From: Mastigocoleus sp. MO_188.B34
GTDB lineage: Bacteria; Cyanobacteriota; Cyanobacteriia; Cyanobacteriales; Nostocaceae
Reading direction: 5' to 3'
NCBI RefSeq assembly: GCF_030065675.1
Contig: NZ_JASJDK010000002.1
Span: 1 to 64,000 of the forward strand
DNA: 64,000 bases
The notes below the pieces were generated by a model, which ran no database searches, had not been told where the DNA came from, and saw nothing but the letters and a program-made list of their open reading frames with translations. Shown here piece by piece: positions 16,677 through 25,363 of the stretch. The position numbers and the translations under genes were made by a program. Position 1 is the first letter of the stretch. Each line of letters starts with the position of its first letter.

Positions 16677-19600
16677 TTACCCAAAAACAACGCTGGTGTT
16701 AACATCAAAATCAGTCACACCATTGAGTACAGCTAACGTATCATCCCCAAAGGCAATGGTAGTATTAAAACCATCATCACTCACATCCAAGGTTGATGCA
16801 TCAATACCCAAATTTGCACTACCCAAAATACCAATAACATCGGTACCAGCTTTAAAATCAAGAACGGTATTTGCAGATTTAGGAATTTCTGCGCTCGCAA
16901 TCCAAAACTGATCTGCACCTTTACCACCAAAGATGACATTATCCCCACCGGATTGAACGAAGAATTTATCATCACCTTTACCACCCAAAGCGCGGTCATT
17001 CTTACCTAAGAAGAAAATATCATTACCTTTACCACCAGACATCCGATTACCACCCATACCATCGGTAGCATCAAATATGTCGCGACCAGCACCACCGAAT
17101 ACTCTATCTTTGCTACCGACAAAAATCAAATCGTCACCACTACCAGCGTTAACTCGATTTTTGCTTCCACCAGCTAAATCAATTTCGTCATTACCAGCAC
17201 CAGTAAACAGAATATTGTTTTCACCTTTGAAGTCTTTCCCAGCGACTAACAAATCATCACCATCAGTACCGGTAATTAATTTTTTGTCTTCAGGTGATGC
17301 TGGTTTTGGTGACTGAGGATTGCGGGGGTCATAGCTGTTAGGATCGATTTGTAGGGGATTATCGAATGCATTTGCAACTCCCTCCCAAGGAACGAATTTA
17401 AAGTTAGTGCTATTGTTTTCTAATTCTTCCTCATCTTGAACAACGTTTTGGGGGTCGTTTGCTCCATCTTGGACTACTAATAAACCATTGGGAAATTCTG
17501 GACCTAAAGGTACATTAATAACATCTAAACCATCGGTTTCATTAGCTTGGTCAATATCACCATTGTCACCAACAGCAAAACTACCCAAATATTCGTTATC
17601 ACCTTCGCGGTTAAATACTGCGTAGCTGCTATCACCTTGGGAAGAAGCGATTAAGTAACCGGTACCATCTTTGCCATAATATATTGATAAACCTTCTACA
17701 TCAGGGACTAAGGGAGAAGTACTAGTATCTGTAAATTGAGTTGTACCTTTCGGGAGGTCGTCAATTAAACCTTGAGCAACTAAATTGTAAGCAGTACCTG
17801 TAGGATGTACAGCATCCCACCAAAAATATTCATCGGGGTTAGGTACTACTGCTCCAGTAGTTGTATTTAAAGCGGGTTCATTAATATTAGTGAAACCAAA
17901 TTTGCTTGGATTAGCTTGAATTGTAGTGATTTCACCAGCAACATCTAATTCAGTAATGTTTATTCCCAGTTCATCTTCAAGTTCATCTAATTCAATATCT
18001 AACAAGGTGTTAAATTGAGCTGATAAGGCGTTGAGTTGATCACTAATTCCAGCAGCATTAGAGGAGGGAAGTGTACCCAAAGGTGCAAGGTTAGGAATTA
18101 TAAAGTTTTCGGCACCTGCATTCGCTAGGGTGGTAATATTATCAGTTAATCCTTCTAAGACACTTTCTGGTGTAGGTATATTTTCTGCCGTTGCTTCAGC
18201 ATTTGTATCGGGGAAAAAGTTATTAGAACCTGCAGAGATGAAGAAAACATCAGTTGCTTCTGGTGTGTCTGTAGCTAAATAGGAATTAATTTGTTCACCA
18301 ACATTTGGGAAACCTTCGTCGGAATTACCAGAACCAGCTTCAGCGCTTCCGAATGCATAATTGTTCCCACCTGCGAGGGAAGGTGTAGAAGCTGATAAAC
18401 CTAATTCTTTTGCAAGGATTTCGGGTACTAATTCACCGTTGGAAAAGCGTCCGTTAAAGTAAGGTGGAGATGGTGGTTCAGTCCCTTGTGTGATGAGGAA
18501 GACATTACCAACATCTGCTAAGCTATCACCAAAGGTAATAAAGTCACTAAATGGAACTTGTTGTAAATCTTCTTTGGATTGAGAACCTTGAACTACAGTA
18601 AAATCATTACTGCTTTGTGGTTCTGCTCCAAATTTCAAAATACCCGCACCATCTTCCATTGCGACGTAGAGAAAACCCAATTCTTTGTCTACAACTAAAC
18701 CTTCTGCTTGACCATCTTCTGCTGTTCCGTCTTCAGGAATTGGTAATTCTAAAGTACGGACAACTTTAGCTTCCATTAATGCTTCATCAGCAGGTCCCAA
18801 TTTAGAAGTAAGTTCGATTTGAGCAACTTTGTTTCCATCTGCTTGGGTAACAAAGACGTAGGATTTACCAGAGGTGGGACTGGTATAGGTTGCTAAACCG
18901 TAAGCTGTCGCTTCACCGTCATCGACACCAAAAATAGAAAAAGCTGGATCGTCTAATTCCGGTGTGGGTAATTTATTAAGTTCACCGTTTTCCGAAATCG
19001 TGAAAATTGCTAAACTATCATTTGCTCGATCAGATGCGATCGCTATATCAATTTTTGGTTCATAACCAGCGATCATTGATGCGAAAGGAAAATTATAGAT
19101 AATATCGACGTTGTTAAACCTTGCTTTGTAGGAATCGCTGGGTTTTTCAAGACCAAAGTTACCTGATGGACTTATTTCTCCTGGAATTGTCTGTTGAATT
19201 TCCCCTTTCAAGTTAAAGGTTGCTAAACCACCATCTTTAAGGGTTCCAATAACAATACTTTCTTCAGGATTATTGGGATTAACCCAAATTGCGGGGTCGT
19301 CGGAGTCTCCTTTTAAGACACCTTCTGATGTTTCATCATTAATAGTGTTGGGAGTTTCTACCGTAGGGAGAACTGTAGGGGTGGTATTTAAATCTAAACC
19401 TAGAGCAATAAACTGAGTTTTTTGAGTGTCATTAAAGTTATTATCGCTCGCAACAATTAGGGATTGACTACCATCGGGTAAGGTTGGACCTAAAGCTAAA
19501 CCTTCTAAATTATCGGGAGTAATTCCCAAGTCTTTAAAGTCTACCAATAACCGCTTTTCTACTGCTGGATCGATTTCAAAAGATTGATTCTCTGATTCAT

Positions 19601-20663
19601 TAAATAAACTATTTTCACTGCTTACGTCCAACGCTCCTTGGGTTTTTACTTCATAAAGCTTAACCGTGTTACCTTTTCCAACGGAAAAAGAACGTTCTAA
19701 AGCCAAAAGAGTACCATTATTATCAAGAGCAAGTAATTCGACTAAACCATTGACTTTGAAAGCATCAGGAAGTAGCGGTGCTTCAGCAACTGGATCTAAC
19801 TCATAAACAAATTCACCTACAGGTTCTTTAGTTTGTAAGTCATATTTAATAATCCTTACCAAAGCTCCCTGTTCTAAATCTGCTCTGGGACCATCTTGAA
19901 AAAGCGCATCTTCAACAGCTGTGTAGAGAAAATTTCCATCGGGAGAAATCGCTAAACTTTCGAAAGCAGCATTGTTGCGAATTCCACTGCTTTGATCTGC
20001 TGTGGGGAGAAATTTTTCTGGAACTGGTAATTCACTTAGTTGTTTACCTTGTAACGAAAACTCATTTACAAAAGGATTAATTAGTTGATTCGCATCACCC
20101 TCAGAAGAAATAAATAAATTACCATTCTTACTCAAAGCAATTCCTTCTGGATCCAGACTTGCTTCAGCAAAAGGATTACCATCTTCATCTAAAAGAGTAG
20201 TAACACCATCAAAGGTAATATCCCCATCATTTAAAGAACCATCACTTAAATCGATAGATAAATTGTAGAAACGAGCAGGGTTTCTTTGACTGCGATCGTC
20301 AGATAATCCGTAGTAAACACCCTTATCAGCATCGTAAGCTAAACCAGAAATTCCACCGAATTCTGTTCCATCGACCTCTAATCCAGTGGGGAAAGTTACC
20401 TCTCCGAGGAACTTGACACCCTTAACGTTTTTACGATCTTGATTATTAGTTGTTTGATTATTAGTTTGCATATCATTACTTGTACGAACATCAGCATAAA
20501 CTAGACGATGGTCGGAACTAGGAAAAGGAAAATCTCCAACCAAATCGAATTGGGGGTCATTGCTCTCTGGCCAAAACACCCCAGAATCGTTAATATCTAA
20601 GCTCTCAGAAGGTAACACATAATCAACTAGCAAGTTACCAGAACCATTATTAAAGATATTCAC
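16677..20663 (-). CDS. Phytase mosaic with inserted GDSL hydrolase and RTX tail
   Basis: A 1328-aa protein. Residues 1-65 (LLVDYVLPSESLDI, FPFPSSDHRLVYADV) look like the cut C-terminal end of an endonuclease/exonuclease/phosphatase domain. An esterase-like phytase domain follows (~75-430), then a beta-propeller 3-phytase (DDPAIWVNP). At ~705 a GDSL/SGNH hydrolase is inserted (FGDSLADVGN with the catalytic Ser; WWDAVHPTGTAY with the Asp/His pair), and the phytase resumes at ~985 (GLSIYYGKDGTGYLIASSQG). Residues ~1130-1328 are RTX-like repeats with the shared C-terminal signal. Likely a secreted multi-activity phosphatase/lipase. PHO-box-like half-sites lie just upstream. The N-terminal fragment suggests the gene was cut down from, or fused to, a longer ancestor. 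Domain order is clear; activities are inferred. Confidence 0.85.
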   Translation of the reverse strand: MNIFNNGSGNLLVDYVLPSESLDINDSGVFWPESNDPQFDLVGDFPFPSSDHRLVYADVRTSNDMQTNNQTTNNQDRKNVKGVKFLGEVTFPTGLEVDGTEFGGISGLAYDADKGVYYGLSDDRSQRNPARFYNLSIDLSDGSLNDGDITFDGVTTLLDEDGNPFAEASLDPEGIALSKNGNLFISSEGDANQLINPFVNEFSLQGKQLSELPVPEKFLPTADQSSGIRNNAAFESLAISPDGNFLYTAVEDALFQDGPRADLEQGALVRIIKYDLQTKEPVGEFVYELDPVAEAPLLPDAFKVNGLVELLALDNNGTLLALERSFSVGKGNTVKLYEVKTQGALDVSSENSLFNESENQSFEIDPAVEKRLLVDFKDLGITPDNLEGLALGPTLPDGSQSLIVASDNNFNDTQKTQFIALGLDLNTTPTVLPTVETPNTINDETSEGVLKGDSDDPAIWVNPNNPEESIVIGTLKDGGLATFNLKGEIQQTIPGEISPSGNFGLEKPSDSYKARFNNVDIIYNFPFASMIAGYEPKIDIAIASDRANDSLAIFTISENGELNKLPTPELDDPAFSIFGVDDGEATAYGLATYTSPTSGKSYVFVTQADGNKVAQIELTSKLGPADEALMEAKVVRTLELPIPEDGTAEDGQAEGLVVDKELGFLYVAMEDGAGILKFGAEPQSSNDFTVVQGSQSKEDLQQVPFSDFITFGDSLADVGNVFLITQGTEPPSPPYFNGRFSNGELVPEILAKELGLSASTPSLAGGNNYAFGSAEAGSGNSDEGFPNVGEQINSYLATDTPEATDVFFISAGSNNFFPDTNAEATAENIPTPESVLEGLTDNITTLANAGAENFIIPNLAPLGTLPSSNAAGISDQLNALSAQFNTLLDIELDELEDELGINITELDVAGEITTIQANPSKFGFTNINEPALNTTTGAVVPNPDEYFWWDAVHPTGTAYNLVAQGLIDDLPKGTTQFTDTSTSPLVPDVEGLSIYYGKDGTGYLIASSQGDSSYAVFNREGDNEYLGSFAVGDNGDIDQANETDGLDVINVPLGPEFPNGLLVVQDGANDPQNVVQDEEELENNSTNFKFVPWEGVANAFDNPLQIDPNSYDPRNPQSPKPASPEDKKLITGTDGDDLLVAGKDFKGENNILFTGAGNDEIDLAGGSKNRVNAGSGDDLIFVGSKDRVFGGAGRDIFDATDGMGGNRMSGGKGNDIFFLGKNDRALGGKGDDKFFVQSGGDNVIFGGKGADQFWIASAEIPKSANTVLDFKAGTDVIGILGSANLGIDASTLDVSDDGFNTTIAFGDDTLAVLNGVTDFDVNTSVVFG

Positions 20664-20681
20664 TTAAAATCTTTCATTTAG

Positions 20682-20711
20682 AGGTTAAGGAACAAGTATA
20701 TTGAGGTTAAA
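20682..20711 (-). promoter_or_regulatory. Candidate PHO box upstream of phytase/GDSL gene
   Basis: On the minus strand two perfect consensus units (CTTAACCT and TTTAACCT, read on the plus strand as AGGTTAAG at 20682 and AGGTTAAA at 20704) are spaced 22 bp apart, i.e. two 11-bp periods, with a weak unit between. The array is only 20-50 bp before the ATG, which is close for a PhoB-type activator unless the leader is very short or translation starts further in. Confidence 0.5.
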
Positions 20712-20767
20712 AGTTTTTAAACTGAATCCTGGGGCTTGAATAATGAATCAAATTTATTTTTTTCATC

Positions 20768-20800
20768 AATGAATTCAGGGTACAAGTCCCTGAATTCATT
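20768..20800. repeat. Long perfect hairpin in intergenic region
   Basis: A 13-bp perfect stem, AATGAATTCAGGG / CCCTGAATTCATT, with a 7-nt loop lies in the 465-bp gap between the phytase/GDSL gene and the antiporter (both minus strand). No T run follows directly. It may stop transcripts coming from the antiporter or be a dispersed repeat. The rest of the gap shows no gene. Confidence 0.55.
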
Positions 20801-21128
20801 AATTGATAATTAATTCGCAAATTACGAATTACGAATTAGTAATTATTTGGTCATAACCCCTAAAACTTATGCAGGATAATAAACACAGCCCCCAGTCATC
20901 TAAAAAGATGTTCACACAAATTTCCCGATACCTGAATCATATCTCTTTATAAAATTGTGTCATGGTTTAAAAGGGGGTTTTTACGTTTGCTACTGCGCGA
21001 AAACAAGCCTGGGAGCAACACCCGTTAAAAATTATTTTAGGCATAAACAGGCTTATAGAAGTTAACAAAATTGTTATTTCATATTTTCAAAAGAGCCGTA
21101 CCCATAGTCGAAATGCTAGTTGATATTT

Positions 21129-22526
21129 TTATTCTGACTCCTGAGTCTTTAATGTTGAATTCTCAGAAAAAACAATTCTTAGCAGAAGCGGTGCGACTAA
21201 AGTGGTTACAATTACCATGATAATAATTCCTGCATCCAAGGAATTTGATAATACCCCACTAGCTGCACCCAAACCAGCAAATACTAATCCTACTTCACCC
21301 CGAGGTATCATTCCAAAACCAATTGCTAATCGGTTTACAGGTTCTTTAGTAATAACAGCAAAACCAGCTAAAATCTTGCCGAAAATTGCGATCGCAATCA
21401 AACAAGCAGCAATAATCAAACCCTGACGGTTTTCGGGAATTGCAGGATTGAGAACACTTAAATCAATTTTTGCTCCGATAGTAACAAAAAATATTGTTGT
21501 GTAAACATATACGAAGGGTCGGAATAGCTGCTCCAATTTCTCTTGAAACTTAGTTTCCCCAAGGACTAAACCGGCAGCAAAAGCCCCTAAAATAGCCTCC
21601 AAACCAATTGCAGATGCACTCAACGCAAATGTATTGAGAAATACTAGAGCTAACAGCATCAGTGCAGCAGGATTAGATAGACGGTCAATAATACTGACAA
21701 AAAGAGAACCAAAAAGTCTATTGAGGACAACTGCAACTAACACAAAGGCGATCGCACTTGCAATAAGGTAAAAAATGTTAATTATTTCAACTTCACCGGT
21801 TTTTACTAGACTAAGTACTACTGCAAGTACGACAATTCCGAGAATATCGTCAAGAATTGCTGCACCAATAATAATTTGACCTTCGTCGGACTGTAATCTA
21901 CCAATATCTTTAAGAACTTTAGCAGTAATTCCAATGCTTGTAGCAGTTAAAGCAGCACCTGCAAATACAGCAGGGATAGTCGCAACTGCAAAAATTTTCA
22001 TCAATACTAAAGTTCCTAAAGCAAAAGGAAGAACAACTCCTGTTAAAGCTACTGTTGCAGCTTGGGAACCAACTCTAATTAAATCTCTTAAGTTAGATTC
22101 TAAACCTGTGGTAAATAACAGTGCTAAAAGTCCAACATTTGCACTTTCATCTATATATTCCTCCATTTGAAACTTGTATGCTTCCTGTGCAACTGTTGAG
22201 GAAGTACCGGTCGTAAATTCCAGAAATTGAATTAAAAGACTGTTAGCTTCTCCTCCAGATTGGGAAAATATCAATAATCCCAGTACGGAAGTACCAAGCA
22301 AAACTCCGGTAGTTAGATCTGCTAACACCGACGGTAAGCCAAAACGGGTACAAATTTCTCCCAAGACGATGCTGAAAATAAAAATAATTGCAGCAGTAAT
22401 AACTAAAGCTCCAACGATGGCTTTATCATATCCTTCTTCAGTATTTGCTGCTGCTAAAAGAGGAATGGGTTGTTGAGAAACTAGCTGTGCTCCCCATTCA
22501 TAAAAAATGGTATTGAATATCAACAC
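21129..22526 (-). CDS. CPA2-type cation/proton antiporter
   Basis: A 465-aa polytopic membrane protein with about a dozen hydrophobic helices, typical of the CPA2 sodium or potassium/proton exchangers (KefB/NapA-like). Family features include FGLPSVLADLTTGVLLG near the start, ALLFTTGLESNLRDL, SIGITAKVLKDIG, the GAAILDDILGIVVLAVV segment with the conserved Asp pair expected to bind the ion, and GMIPRGEVGLVFAGLGA near the end. It would exchange a monovalent cation for protons across the plasma or thylakoid membrane. It ends before the C-terminal TrkA-N domain that KefB-type proteins carry, so it is the short form. It lies 145 bp downstream of a sensor kinase on the same strand. Ion selectivity cannot be read. 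Confidence 0.85.
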   Translation of the reverse strand: MLIFNTIFYEWGAQLVSQQPIPLLAAANTEEGYDKAIVGALVITAAIIFIFSIVLGEICTRFGLPSVLADLTTGVLLGTSVLGLLIFSQSGGEANSLLIQFLEFTTGTSSTVAQEAYKFQMEEYIDESANVGLLALLFTTGLESNLRDLIRVGSQAATVALTGVVLPFALGTLVLMKIFAVATIPAVFAGAALTATSIGITAKVLKDIGRLQSDEGQIIIGAAILDDILGIVVLAVVLSLVKTGEVEIINIFYLIASAIAFVLVAVVLNRLFGSLFVSIIDRLSNPAALMLLALVFLNTFALSASAIGLEAILGAFAAGLVLGETKFQEKLEQLFRPFVYVYTTIFFVTIGAKIDLSVLNPAIPENRQGLIIAACLIAIAIFGKILAGFAVITKEPVNRLAIGFGMIPRGEVGLVFAGLGAASGVLSNSLDAGIIIMVIVTTLVAPLLLRIVFSENSTLKTQESE

Positions 22527-22601
22527 TTATTCTCCATTAAAGTAAAGCGAATGCTTCGATTTGAGAGCATTTTATCTTGCTTGGACTATCAAAAAGTGTA
22601 A

Positions 22602-22623
22602 AGACGTAGTCTCTGCTACGTCT
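22602..22623. repeat. Palindrome AGACGTAG...CTACGTCT
   Basis: An 8-bp stem with a 6-nt loop lies between the kinase stop and the antiporter start. It belongs to the same GTAGAGACG-type palindrome family seen at 10350. No T run follows. Confidence 0.6.
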
Positions 22624-22671
22624 CTGTTAGTGATAAACCAAAATAAACAAATACCAATTGTGTTATTTCAT

Positions 22672-24072
22672 CTATTCGGAAAGAGCTATGGGTAAGCAAA
22701 CTTTAAAACAGGTTTTTCCCGGCTCTGACTCTAGGTATATCGCTCCCTTATGACGATTTTCCACAATTCGCCTGACATTATCTAAACCCAATCCAGAACC
22801 TTTTCCAACAGGTTTTGTTGTGTAAAAAGGTTCAAATATTCGCGATTTAATTTCCGCAGGAATACCCGAACCAGAATCGATAATTTCCACGCTGACAAAA
22901 TCTTCAAAACGAGAAGTCTTTAATTTCAATTTCCCTTTACCATCCATGGCATCAATGGCATTATCAATTAAGTTGGTCCAAACTTGGTTGAGTTCGCTAC
23001 CATAAGCCATAATTTTTGGGAGGTCAGAAGCATAGCAACGATGAACCTCAACTCCGTACTTCAACTTATATGAGAATAGTCTCAGGGTGTCTTCAAGACC
23101 TTGATGAACATCAACCATTTGACTGACTCCACGGTCCAGATAAGAGTAAGATTTCATTGAACTGACTAAACCCGAAATCCGCTCAGCCCCACGCAAACCG
23201 CTTTGGATGATTGACATTACATCAAAAGACAACGCTAACCAACGCAGTCCCATATCCCTAAGTTCCGTAGGGTCGTCTTTCCAAGGTTCTATAAGTTGTT
23301 TAAGTGTATTAACTTTAACTCCACCAGTGGCTAATGGTTCGGCTAAATTCCAGGCATTTTCCACCCCATAATCTTCCAACCATTCTAAAATTTCTTCTTC
23401 GCGATCGCTCAAGGTAACTGGGTCTAAAGTATGATTAATAATTGCTTCGTAACCTTCATCCCTGATTTTGAGCCATTCTTGTGTATGAGCGTCATCCACG
23501 TTCCGTTGTCCATAAACAAGATTCATCCTTTGCAATTCTAAAATTGCTGGAGTGACGTCTTTAAGAGCGCGAACCACTGCTGCTGCTGGATTATTTAACT
23601 CGTGAGCCAAACCTGCGGATAAAGTACCAAGAGCTGCCATTTTCTCTCGGTTACGAATGAATGATTCTAAACCTCTGAGTCTTCTTCCTACAACTCGAAA
23701 TATCTCGCGCTCAAAATCTCTGCAATCATGGAGTAATTCGAGAAAATCTTCACCCTTAAGTTCGTAGGCGATACAGTTAGTCAGTGCTTGCAAAGTTACG
23801 GGTACTGCTTCATCAGTTAAAACTTGAATTTCTCCGAAGAAACCCGGTGCTTCATGTCGTCCCAAAGGCATTTCCACACCTTCAGTGAGGCGGGTTATTG
23901 CCATTCTTCCTTCCGTAAGAATAAAAAATCCTCTTCCTGGATCGCCTTCAGAGATTAATTTCTCCCCAACCGGTATCTGAATTTCTTGAGAGCGATCGCA
24001 TATCCATTCCAGTCTACTTTTAGGAAGTATTTTAAATAACTCCACACTTAAAAGTTCTTCTACACACAACAC
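22672..24072 (-). CDS. Cytoplasmic sensor histidine kinase with cyclic-nucleotide-binding domain
   Basis: A 466-aa protein. Residues ~1-130 form a CRP-like cNMP-binding fold (PVGEKLISEGDPGRGFFILTEG, ALTNCIAYELKGEDF). An atypical HisKA region holds the H-box ALGTLSAGLAHELNNPAAAV with the phospho-accepting His at ~157. The C-terminal HATPase has the N box NLIDNAIDAM, G1 DSGSGIP and G2 GKGSGLGL. No membrane helix is seen, so it senses a cytoplasmic signal, perhaps a cyclic nucleotide. No response regulator adjoins it, so its partner is elsewhere. Proximity to an antiporter suggests, but does not prove, ion or pH signalling. Confidence 0.85.
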   Translation of the reverse strand: MLCVEELLSVELFKILPKSRLEWICDRSQEIQIPVGEKLISEGDPGRGFFILTEGRMAITRLTEGVEMPLGRHEAPGFFGEIQVLTDEAVPVTLQALTNCIAYELKGEDFLELLHDCRDFEREIFRVVGRRLRGLESFIRNREKMAALGTLSAGLAHELNNPAAAVVRALKDVTPAILELQRMNLVYGQRNVDDAHTQEWLKIRDEGYEAIINHTLDPVTLSDREEEILEWLEDYGVENAWNLAEPLATGGVKVNTLKQLIEPWKDDPTELRDMGLRWLALSFDVMSIIQSGLRGAERISGLVSSMKSYSYLDRGVSQMVDVHQGLEDTLRLFSYKLKYGVEVHRCYASDLPKIMAYGSELNQVWTNLIDNAIDAMDGKGKLKLKTSRFEDFVSVEIIDSGSGIPAEIKSRIFEPFYTTKPVGKGSGLGLDNVRRIVENRHKGAIYLESEPGKTCFKVCLPIALSE

Positions 24073-25055
24073 AACAGGACATTCCCCTTATTACAAACCA
24101 ATTTACCCACCACTAATTGTTTATAGGCTACATTCACAGTAAGCTATTTTTGAGTTTCCAATTTTATCTTTACAGATTAATTCTTGTAACAAATAGCACT
24201 GATAACAAAAGTGCCTAAAGCTAATCTCAAAGGTGGGTTTTCAGACTCAGCAACTCTAATCATAACTGTTGTCTTCTCATTTAGTTGACCATATTTGCGA
24301 TCGCTAATTCAAAGCTTCTTTTTTTGGTATTTGGCGACGGGATGCAAGAATATTACCTTAGATTATCCCCATCGATATATTTCCATTACCATGCAACTTA
24401 ATGGCTGCTATCTAAAGTGTTCGATTATACTAGTAATATTCGTTGCATAATGTTAACTTACGCGATTCATCATCAAAACCCGACTAAAACCCGACTCTAA
24501 GTAATTGCGTTCGCGATCGCTTCGTCGATTGAGAATATCTGGATTTAAGATTTTAATTGCATTTTTTTACCTTTCCTATCTTCTGCTAAATAGGTAATTG
24601 CAATCCTTACCCTTCCTAACTCTTTTTATCTCATACTTATTCTTGTGCTGTTTCTGTCCAGAGATCCAATTCATTTGCTCACAAATGTGAAAACTCAATT
24701 CATTGCTAAAAGATAGAATAAATAATTATTATCCTGAGAAAATACCATTAATTAAATATTAAATATTAATAGAAAATCAATGAAAACTACTTCCAAGCAC
24801 TAATAATTACTTTGTTTTTGCTGCTTTAATTACAGTTTTTATTTTTCTAGAGAAAGTTGCCAAAATGGCAACCTCAACCAAAATTTGGAGGATATCTTAT
24901 ATAAAGATAAACGACTTCAAGGGTGTTGTTGTCAGGGTGTATCACACCATTTAAATGAATTGTTGATACATTTTCTACCTTTTTCAAAGATAAAAATTAG
25001 TCACAAAATCATCTAAATAATAAAATTTAGATAATTCTAAAACAATAATCAGGTT
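24073..25055. other. Long intergenic region, no gene seen
   Basis: About 1 kb of AT-rich DNA with only short frames. It holds HIP1-type GCGATCGC sites and two tight palindromes: TTGCCAAAATGGCAA at 24857-24871 and CCAAAATTTGG at 24878-24888, spaced like operator half-sites upstream of the structured element at 25056. I see no protein or tRNA gene. Confidence 0.5.
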
Positions 25056-25226
25056 TGACATTTGTCGCAATGAGAATATCAAATATATACGGATGCTGTT
25101 CTTGACCCACACGTTAGCCCCCAAAATAAAGTACAGCATGGTTTATATAGATTCTCTACGCTTCAGTGACAAATGTCAGGGTGGGAGTTTGAAAGCGATT
25201 GATATGCTTCCTCCCACCTTTTTTTT
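25056..25226 (+). ncRNA. Candidate structured small RNA with terminator
   Basis: TGACATTTGTC at 25056-25066 pairs perfectly with GACAAATGTCA at 25168-25178. Inside it GAGAAT pairs with ATTCTC, and ATGCTGT (25093) with ACAGCAT (25133), giving one long imperfect hairpin around a pyrimidine-rich loop. Directly after comes a rho-independent terminator: GGTGGGAG at 25180-25187, CTCCCACC at 25211-25218, then eight T. This fits a terminated non-coding transcript of about 170 nt. Alternatives are a relic end of an insertion sequence with hairpin ends, or a leader of a short ORF (ATG at 25138, about 39 codons). The family is not recognised. Confidence 0.5.
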
Positions 25227-25305
25227 ATTTATTAATAAAAATAAATGTTTATGGTTTTTATGAGAAATAATATTTGAAATAGATTCTATTCAATTAATAG
25301 TATTT

Positions 25306-25331
25306 AGACGTTATAAGGCAACGTCTTTTTT
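25306..25331 (+). terminator. Hairpin with T run
   Basis: The stem AGACGTT / AACGTCT with a 7-nt loop is followed by seven T on the plus strand. It lies just beyond the end of the convergent hydrolase gene and could stop plus-strand transcription coming from the candidate RNA region. The AGACGTT arm resembles the dispersed palindrome family. Confidence 0.5.
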
Positions 25332-25363
25332 TAGTAATCTTATTTAAATCAATTTAAATAAAA

